Below, piece after piece: positions 25,012-29,634 of a DNA stretch of 29,634 bases (position 1 is the first letter of the stretch; each line of letters begins with the position of its first letter). A model generated the notes under the pieces. It had not been told where the DNA came from, made no database searches, and saw nothing but the letters and a program-made list of their open reading frames with translations. Source of the stretch: Pseudomonadota bacterium (GTDB lineage: Bacteria > Pseudomonadota > Alphaproteobacteria > Rhizobiales > Xanthobacteraceae); NCBI GenBank assembly GCA_023388935.1, contig JAEWFG010000106.1, positions 1 through 29,634 on the forward strand. The letters are read 5' to 3'. The position numbers were made by a program, and so were the translations under genes.

Positions 25012-25128
25012 GCCCTTCGAGGGCCGCTGAAGAAGCGGCCACCTCAGGGTGACGGCTACGAGAGAGCGTCATCCTGAGGTGTGAGGCTTGCGGTGCGAAA
25101 GCACCGGAAGTCGAGCCTCGAAGGATGC
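25012..25128. repeat. Imperfect palindromic repeat between convergent genes
   Basis: CCTTCGAGG at the left and CCTCGAAGG at the right are inverted ends. Inside are GGCCGCTGAAGAAGCGGCC, CACCTCAGGGTGACG facing CGTCATCCTGAGGTG, and GGTGCGAAAGCACC. It fills the 143-bp gap between two converging genes, as the related element at 14210-14319 does. Confidence 0.75.
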
Positions 25129-25145
25129 GCGGGCGCTCCGAAGCC

Positions 25146-26225
25146 TTACCGCAGCTTCCCCCGCGCCGCCACCGGCAGCGTGCCGATGATCTCGTCCCCG
25201 CGCACCATCACCACCTCGTCCATCATGTTGACGACGACGCAGACGTGGTTTGGCACGATGCGGACGACGTCGCCGACATTGGGCCTGGTGTTGCTGCGGG
25301 AGAGGTCGAGGAAGCCATGCTCCTCGGCAAAGCGGGCGATCCTGGCTTCGGGGTGCTCCAGGATCAAGCCGTGACCGTCGAGGCCGCCGGTGTCCGACGT
25401 CAGCGTCTTTGAGCCGGCATCGAGGATGCCGCGCTCGGGCGCGGCGCGGCTCACCACCGTCGAGTAGATGTGCAGCGCGCAGTCGTCCCAGCTGGCGACG
25501 CCAGCGGCGACCTGCATGCGGTCGTTGTAGATATAGGTGCCGAAGCGATGCTCGGTGCCTCCCTTGAGCTTGCCGAGATTCTTCAGGTTCGGCGTGCCGC
25601 CGGTCGAGACGATTCTGGCCTCCAGCCCGTGCGCGCGCACGCCGGCCAGCGCCTCGTCATAGAACTTCTGCGCGTCCGCCCAGCCGGTCTCGGTCGGATA
25701 CATCATGAAGCCGGCGAATTGCAGCCCTTTGGACCCGGCGATCTCGCGCGCGAGCGCAATTGCCTCGGCCGGCGTCTCGACGCCGGCGCGCTTGCGGCCC
25801 GTGTCGCATTCGACCACGACCGAGAGCGGACGGCCGGACGCCGCGGCAGCCTTGGGAAGGCCGGCAACGACCGTCGAATTGTCGGCGGCAACCGTCATGT
25901 TCGCCTTCGCCTGCAGCGCGCCGAGCCGCGCCATCTTCTCTTCGCCGAGCAGATTGTAGCTGATCAGGATGTCGTCGATGCCGGCATTGGCCATGATCTC
26001 GGCCTCGCCGAGCTTCTGGCAGGTGATGCCCTTCGCGCCGGCCGCGACCTGCATCTTCGCGATGGTCGGGTTCTTGTGCGTCTTGATGTGCGGGCGGCTC
26101 GCCACACCCGCGTCGTCGCAGGCCTTCTGGATCCGCGCGATGTTGCGCTCGACCTTGTCTATGTCGATGACGGCGCAGGGTGTGCCGTATTCTCGGGCGA
26201 TTTTTGCGGCGAGAGTGGTGGTCAT
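25146..26225 (-). CDS. D-threonine aldolase / D-serine dehydratase-like PLP enzyme
   Basis: This 359-aa enzyme of the fold-III (alanine racemase-like) PLP family has an N-terminal barrel with the Schiff-base lysine in RPHIKTHKN (probably K48) and a C-terminal beta domain. It acts on a D-3-hydroxy amino acid, by aldol cleavage or dehydration. The metal site reads PNHVCVVVN with H327 and C329. A His-x-Cys pair is what eukaryotic D-serine dehydratase uses for zinc, so dehydratase activity is possible; the annotation D-TA is equally common. It starts three bases after the ABC-F stop codon and is the last gene of a three-gene operon. Confidence 0.85.
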   Translation of the reverse strand: MTTTLAAKIAREYGTPCAVIDIDKVERNIARIQKACDDAGVASRPHIKTHKNPTIAKMQVAAGAKGITCQKLGEAEIMANAGIDDILISYNLLGEEKMARLGALQAKANMTVAADNSTVVAGLPKAAAASGRPLSVVVECDTGRKRAGVETPAEAIALAREIAGSKGLQFAGFMMYPTETGWADAQKFYDEALAGVRAHGLEARIVSTGGTPNLKNLGKLKGGTEHRFGTYIYNDRMQVAAGVASWDDCALHIYSTVVSRAAPERGILDAGSKTLTSDTGGLDGHGLILEHPEARIARFAEEHGFLDLSRSNTRPNVGDVVRIVPNHVCVVVNMMDEVVMVRGDEIIGTLPVAARGKLR

Positions 26226-26228
26226 GGG

Positions 26229-28040
26229 TTATGCCTGTTCAATCTCTTCGCGGAGCATTTCGAGTTCGAGCCACCGCTCTTCAGCGCCGGACAGTTCTTC
26301 GTGCGCTTTGGCGATGGCGGCCGATGTATCGTCAAATTTCTTGCGATCCCTAGTGTAGAGATTGGGATCATCGAGCACGCGCTGCAGCTTTGCAATATCG
26401 GCGTGAAGCGTCTCCATCTTCTTCGGCAGCGTCTCCAGTGCGTGCTTTTCGTTAAAGCTCAGCCGCCGTTTTGCCGCGGCCGCGGGAGCGGCTAGCCGCT
26501 CCTCCTTCCTTTCCGCGGGGGCTTGCGCCTTCGCCGTCTCGCGCTTCAAATCCGCACCGCGCTGCGCCAGCATGTCGCTGTAGCCGCCGGCATACTCGAT
26601 CCACTTACCATTGCCTTCCGGCGCGATCACCGAGGTGACGACGCGGTCGAGGAAATCGCGGTCATGGCTGATGAGGATCACCGTGCCCTCGTAGTCGCCG
26701 AGCATCTCTTCGAGCACGTCGAGGGTCTCGAGGTCGAGATCGTTGGTCGGCTCGTCCAGCACCAAAAGGTTAGAGGGCTTCGCGAGCGCGCGCGCCAGCA
26801 TCAGGCGGCCGCGTTCGCCCCCGGACAGCACCTCGAGCGGGGTGCCGCGCTGCTCCTGCGCGAACAGGAAGTCCTTCATGTAGCCGACGACGTGTTTTGG
26901 TTTTCCGCCGACCATGACGTGATCGCCGCGGCCGCCGGTCAGAGCTTCGGCCAGCGTCGATTTGGGATCGAGGCTTTCGCGGTGCTGGTCGAGGGTCGCC
27001 ATCTCCAGATTGGCCCCGAGCCGCACGGTGCCGGAGTCCGGCTCGGTGCCGCCGGTGAGCAGATTGACCAGCGTGGTCTTGCCGGCGCCGTTCGGCCCGA
27101 TGATGCCGAGCCGGTCGCCGCGCTGGATGCGGGTCGAAAAGCTCTCGACGATCTTGCGCTCGCCATAGGCCTTGGTGACGTTTTTCGCCTCGATCACCAG
27201 CTTGCCGGATTGCTCAGCCTCTGCCGCGGCGAGACTGGCGGTGCCGGCCGTGCCGCGATAGTTGCGGCGCTGGTCGCGAAGCGTATGGAGATTGGCGAGC
27301 CGCTTGACGTTGCGCTTGCGCCGGCCGGAGACGCCGTGGCGCAGCCAGTGCTCCTCGTCGACGATCTTGCGGTCGAGCTTGTGCTGCTCGCGCTCTTCCT
27401 CGGCCAGCACCTCGTCGCGCCAGGTCTCGAACGAGGCGAAGCCGCGATCGATCTGCTTGATCCTGCCGCGGTCGAGCCATGCGGTGGAGCGCGAAAGATT
27501 GGAGAGGAAGCGGCGGTCGTGGCTGATCAGGACCAGCGCGCTGCGGCGGCTGTCGAGCTCCTTTTCCAGCCATTCGATGGTGGAGAGATCGAGATGGTTG
27601 GTCGGCTCGTCCAGCAGCAGAATGTCGGGCGAGGGCGCCAGCACACATGCGAGCGCTGCACGACGGGCTTCGCCGCCGGACAGGTTCGCCGGCGTCTCGT
27701 CGCCGGTCAGCCCGAGCTGCTCCAGCAGATAGCGCGCCTGGTGCTGGTCGTCGCCAGGCGCGAGACCCGCCTCGACATAGGCGAGCGTGGTCTTATGGTC
27801 CCCGAAATCCGGCTCCTGCGGCAGATAGCGAACGGTGGCGCCGGGCTGCACGAAACGCGTGCCGCCGTCGGGCTCGACAAGGCCGGCCGCGATCTTCAGC
27901 AGGGTCGACTTGCCGGAGCCGTTGCGGCCGATCAGGCAGACGCGCTCGCCTGGCGCGACGTTGAGCTCGACGCCGCTCAAAAGCGGCGTGCCGCCAAAGG
28001 TCAGCTTGATGTCTTTCAGTTGGATCAGCGGCGGCGCCAT
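26229..28040 (-). CDS. ABC-F family ATPase, Uup-like
   Basis: This 603-aa soluble protein has two ABC ATPase domains and no membrane segments. Domain 1 has Walker A GRNGSGKST, signature LSGGEARRAAL and Walker B LLLDEPTNHLD. Domain 2 has GPNGAGKTT, LSGGERGRLML and LVLDEPTNDLD. A charged linker (about 225-275) joins them, and a C-terminal coiled-coil tail of ~80 residues (KRRLSFNEKHALETLPKKME) follows, typical of Uup. ABC-F proteins act on the ribosome or, for Uup, have been linked to DNA-related phenotypes. AAGG lies six bases before the ATG, inside the last codons of the upstream gene. Confidence 0.93.
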   Translation of the reverse strand: MAPPLIQLKDIKLTFGGTPLLSGVELNVAPGERVCLIGRNGSGKSTLLKIAAGLVEPDGGTRFVQPGATVRYLPQEPDFGDHKTTLAYVEAGLAPGDDQHQARYLLEQLGLTGDETPANLSGGEARRAALACVLAPSPDILLLDEPTNHLDLSTIEWLEKELDSRRSALVLISHDRRFLSNLSRSTAWLDRGRIKQIDRGFASFETWRDEVLAEEEREQHKLDRKIVDEEHWLRHGVSGRRKRNVKRLANLHTLRDQRRNYRGTAGTASLAAAEAEQSGKLVIEAKNVTKAYGERKIVESFSTRIQRGDRLGIIGPNGAGKTTLVNLLTGGTEPDSGTVRLGANLEMATLDQHRESLDPKSTLAEALTGGRGDHVMVGGKPKHVVGYMKDFLFAQEQRGTPLEVLSGGERGRLMLARALAKPSNLLVLDEPTNDLDLETLDVLEEMLGDYEGTVILISHDRDFLDRVVTSVIAPEGNGKWIEYAGGYSDMLAQRGADLKRETAKAQAPAERKEERLAAPAAAAKRRLSFNEKHALETLPKKMETLHADIAKLQRVLDDPNLYTRDRKKFDDTSAAIAKAHEELSGAEERWLELEMLREEIEQA

Positions 28041-28042
28041 GG

Positions 28043-28546
28043 TTAGCCTTGGCTCGAATTCTGGCTCGTCGCGACCTGATCGGCGCGGCGGCGCTGGATC
28101 CGGCGCAGCGTCTGGTCGAGCGCCGAGAGAAAAGCGGAGCGGTCGCGCGGCGCGAACGATCGCGGGCCGCCGGTGACTTCACCGGCCGAGCGCAAATCCG
28201 TCATCAAATTGCGGACCGCCAGCGTCATCCCGATCGATTCTTCCGTGAACGGCTTTCCGTTCGGTGCGATCACATCCGCACCCGCCTTCACGCAGCGACT
28301 GGCCAGCGGAATGTCTGATGTCACAACCACGTCGCCAGGGCCGGCGCGCTCCGCGATCCAGTCGTCGGCCGCGTCCATGCCCGCGCCCGCGGCGATGCGC
28401 TCGATCAGCGGATCCTGCGGAACGCGGATGAAATTGCCGGCGACCACGCTCACGTGCACGCCGTGCCGGGTCGCGACGCGGTAGATCTCGTCCTTCACCG
28501 GACAGGCGTCGGCGTCGACATAGATACGGGTGGTAGTGTCGGTCAT
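28043..28546 (-). CDS. YaiI/YqxD family protein (UPF0178, DUF188)
   Basis: This 167-aa protein has the family opening IYVDADACPVKDEIYRVA (residues 6-23) and the second motif VVTSDIPLASRCVKAGADVI near 80. These conserved aspartates resemble PIN-like nuclease folds, but no activity is established. The ATG at 28546 was chosen over one ten codons upstream because the family begins just before IYVDADACP. The gene leads the minus-strand operon and is followed after two bases by the ABC-F ATPase. Confidence 0.88.
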   Translation of the reverse strand: MTDTTTRIYVDADACPVKDEIYRVATRHGVHVSVVAGNFIRVPQDPLIERIAAGAGMDAADDWIAERAGPGDVVVTSDIPLASRCVKAGADVIAPNGKPFTEESIGMTLAVRNLMTDLRSAGEVTGGPRSFAPRDRSAFLSALDQTLRRIQRRRADQVATSQNSSQG

Positions 28547-28651
28547 CGGCCGCGTCGTACCCCATTCGGGCCGCAAAGGCGAGGGGATTGACCCCGGTTC
28601 CTCAGGGCCTACGATTGGTCCGAAACAACAAGAATCTTGGGACGGTCACCC

Positions 28652-29452
28652 ATGCCGAACCGGCTCGAAACCTACCGCGTCGAGGCCTACAACACCGCCA
28701 AGCAGTCCGAAAACAAGATGCATGATGACACGGTGGCGCGCCGCTTCGGTTTCTCCGGCGGGCTGGTGCCGGGCGTCGATGTCTTCGCCTACATGATGCA
28801 TGTGCCGGTGGCGCGCTGGGGCCGCGATTTCCTGTCGCGCGGGCTGGTCGAGGCGCGTTTCGTCAAGCCGGTCTATGACGGCGAGATCGCCGATGTCGAT
28901 GCGACCGAGCACAATGAGCTTCTCACGATCGAGGTGTTCAGCCGCACCGAGCTGTGCGCTACGGGAACGGCCTCGCTGCCAGGAGCCGCGCCCTCGGTTT
29001 CGCTGGGCGACTATGTCGCGGTCCCGGCTGTCGCCGAGCGCAAGCCTGTCAATCCCGCGACGTTCGAGACCGGCAAATGGCTGGGCACGACGCCCCGACG
29101 CTGGGCCGGGCAGGATGCGACCGACTATCTCGCCGATATCAGGGAGACCGATCCGATCTTCGCGCGCGAGGGGCTCGGTCATCCCGGCCTGATCCAGCGC
29201 GTCATGAACCGCGTTTTGGTCGACAACACGATCCTGGGCCCGTGGATCCATGTCGGCAGCCGCATGCAGCTGCTGTCGCCTGCGCGCGCCGGCGACGAGA
29301 TCACCGCCCGCGCAAAGGTCACCGCGAATTACGAGAAGAAGGGCCACCGCTTCGTCGAGCTCGACGCGCTGGTCGTCGCCAACGGCACGACGCCGCTCGC
29401 GCATTGCCAGCACACCGCGATCTACCAGCCGCGTGAGCAGGCGGCGGCGTAA
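28652..29452 (+). CDS. MaoC/FAS1-like double hot-dog protein, function unknown
   Basis: This 266-aa protein appears to contain two hot-dog folds. The N-terminal half (about 1-130) has HDDTVARRFGFSGGLVPG, and the C-terminal half (about 150-260) has LGPWIHVGSRMQLLSPARAG followed by a strand-rich end (GHRFVELDALVVANG). This order resembles FAS1-like dehydratases and MaoC-like proteins acting on acyl-CoA, but the classic hydratase D-x-N-P-x-H motif is not intact. The ATG at 28652 is preceded by GGGACGG; an upstream TTG five codons earlier was rejected. It is divergent from the UPF0178 gene and is a single unit. Confidence 0.7.
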   Translation: MPNRLETYRVEAYNTAKQSENKMHDDTVARRFGFSGGLVPGVDVFAYMMHVPVARWGRDFLSRGLVEARFVKPVYDGEIADVDATEHNELLTIEVFSRTELCATGTASLPGAAPSVSLGDYVAVPAVAERKPVNPATFETGKWLGTTPRRWAGQDATDYLADIRETDPIFAREGLGHPGLIQRVMNRVLVDNTILGPWIHVGSRMQLLSPARAGDEITARAKVTANYEKKGHRFVELDALVVANGTTPLAHCQHTAIYQPREQAAA

Positions 29453-29488
29453 CGTAGGAAGGGGCAAGCCCGCCACCGCAAACTCGCT

Positions 29489-29511
29489 GTCATGCCCCGG
29501 CTTGACCGGGG
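29489..29511. repeat. Truncated palindromic repeat interrupted by the IS element
   Basis: TGTCATGCCCCGGCTTGACC begins a unit whose reverse complement is seen at 11975-11999, and CCCCGG-CTTGA-CCGGGG (29495-29511) is a perfect hairpin. The expected continuation CATCCAGTAC is replaced by ATGGATTCAC, where the insertion sequence begins. Confidence 0.7.
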
Positions 29512-29634
29512 ATGGATTCACGTTTGAAGTGCAACGGTTGATCTGAGTTCAGAGAATGCCTCGGCGGGTGTCTTGAAGTCCAGGCATTTGCGTGGGGTGT
29601 CATTGAAGCGCTGAACATGCCGTCTAAGATCGGC
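29512..29634 (-). mobile_element. 3' end of an IS30-family insertion sequence
   Basis: The element runs off the right edge of the window. Its outer boundary is near 29512, where the neighbouring repeat stops matching its other copy. The transposase stop codon lies only a few bases inside that boundary, as is usual for IS30 elements. Terminal inverted repeats cannot be checked because the other end is outside the window. Confidence 0.75.
29518..29634 (-). CDS. IS30 family transposase, C-terminal fragment
   Basis: This is a reading frame of 38 residues plus a stop, open at the window edge. It reads VQRFNDTPRKCLDFKTPAEA then FSELRSTVALQT. The NDTPRKCLDFKTPAE motif is the hallmark C-terminal end of IS30-type DDE transposases. 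The gene begins outside the window, so whether it is intact is unknown. Confidence 0.88.
   Translation of the reverse strand, partial: ADLRRHVQRFNDTPRKCLDFKTPAEAFSELRSTVALQT

Overview
The window looks like chromosomal DNA of a Bradyrhizobium-type alphaproteobacterium (order Hyphomicrobiales). The reasons are high GC, dense genes for acyl-CoA, branched-chain and organic-acid catabolism, a DUF1127 protein, a NodN-type MaoC hydratase, and many imperfect palindromic intergenic repeats of the kind seen in Bradyrhizobium and Rhodopseudomonas. No tRNA, rRNA, CRISPR array or phage module was seen. The only mobile element is the 3' end of an IS30-family transposase at the right edge.

Layout. (1) 1-4.2 kb: a TAXI-type solute-binding protein and a 73-aa biotin carboxyl carrier protein on the minus strand, divergent from an IclR regulator and a PccB-like carboxyltransferase on the plus strand. 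Two overlapping palindromes in the divergent gap form a strong candidate IclR operator. No biotin carboxylase gene is present. (2) 4.2-5.4 kb: a DUF1127 protein, a possible decayed winged-helix gene start, and a secreted cysteine-containing protein of unknown function. (3) 5.5-10.4 kb: a GMC flavoprotein, a convergent FAD-linked 2-hydroxyacid dehydrogenase, and an MFS transporter. (4) 10.5-14.2 kb: a thiolase with a clear intrinsic terminator, an enoyl-CoA hydratase, a PaaI-like thioesterase and a TetR regulator. ATGAT-based palindromes lie in the putative promoters of the thiolase and the thioesterase. (5) 14.3-23.6 kb: a LysR regulator divergent from a tight operon for distal valine catabolism: mmsA, an isobutyryl-CoA-type dehydrogenase, a 3-hydroxyisobutyryl-CoA hydrolase and mmsB. 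On the same strand follow an acyl-CoA synthetase, a NodN/MaoC hydratase and an SDR resembling the dehydrogenase domain of peroxisomal MFE-2. A perfect 8-bp inverted repeat sits where the LysR and mmsA promoters overlap. (6) 23.8-29.6 kb: a HI0933-like flavoprotein, a three-gene minus-strand operon (UPF0178 protein, ABC-F ATPase, D-threonine aldolase/D-serine dehydratase-like enzyme), a double hot-dog protein, and the IS30 fragment, which interrupts a palindromic repeat.

How the genes fit together: most of the window converts acids and amino-acid carbon into acyl-CoAs and degrades them. The mmsA operon covers isobutyryl-CoA to propionyl-CoA except for the methacrylyl-CoA hydratase step, which a hydratase elsewhere (for example the one at 12.0-12.8 kb) could supply. 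The synthetase, MaoC and MFE-2-like SDR together suggest a beta-oxidation branch through (R)-3-hydroxyacyl-CoA. No gene here stands out as an entirely new system. The most testable new points are the regulatory palindromes, the incomplete biotin-dependent carboxylase set, and the repeat landscape with its IS-disrupted copy.
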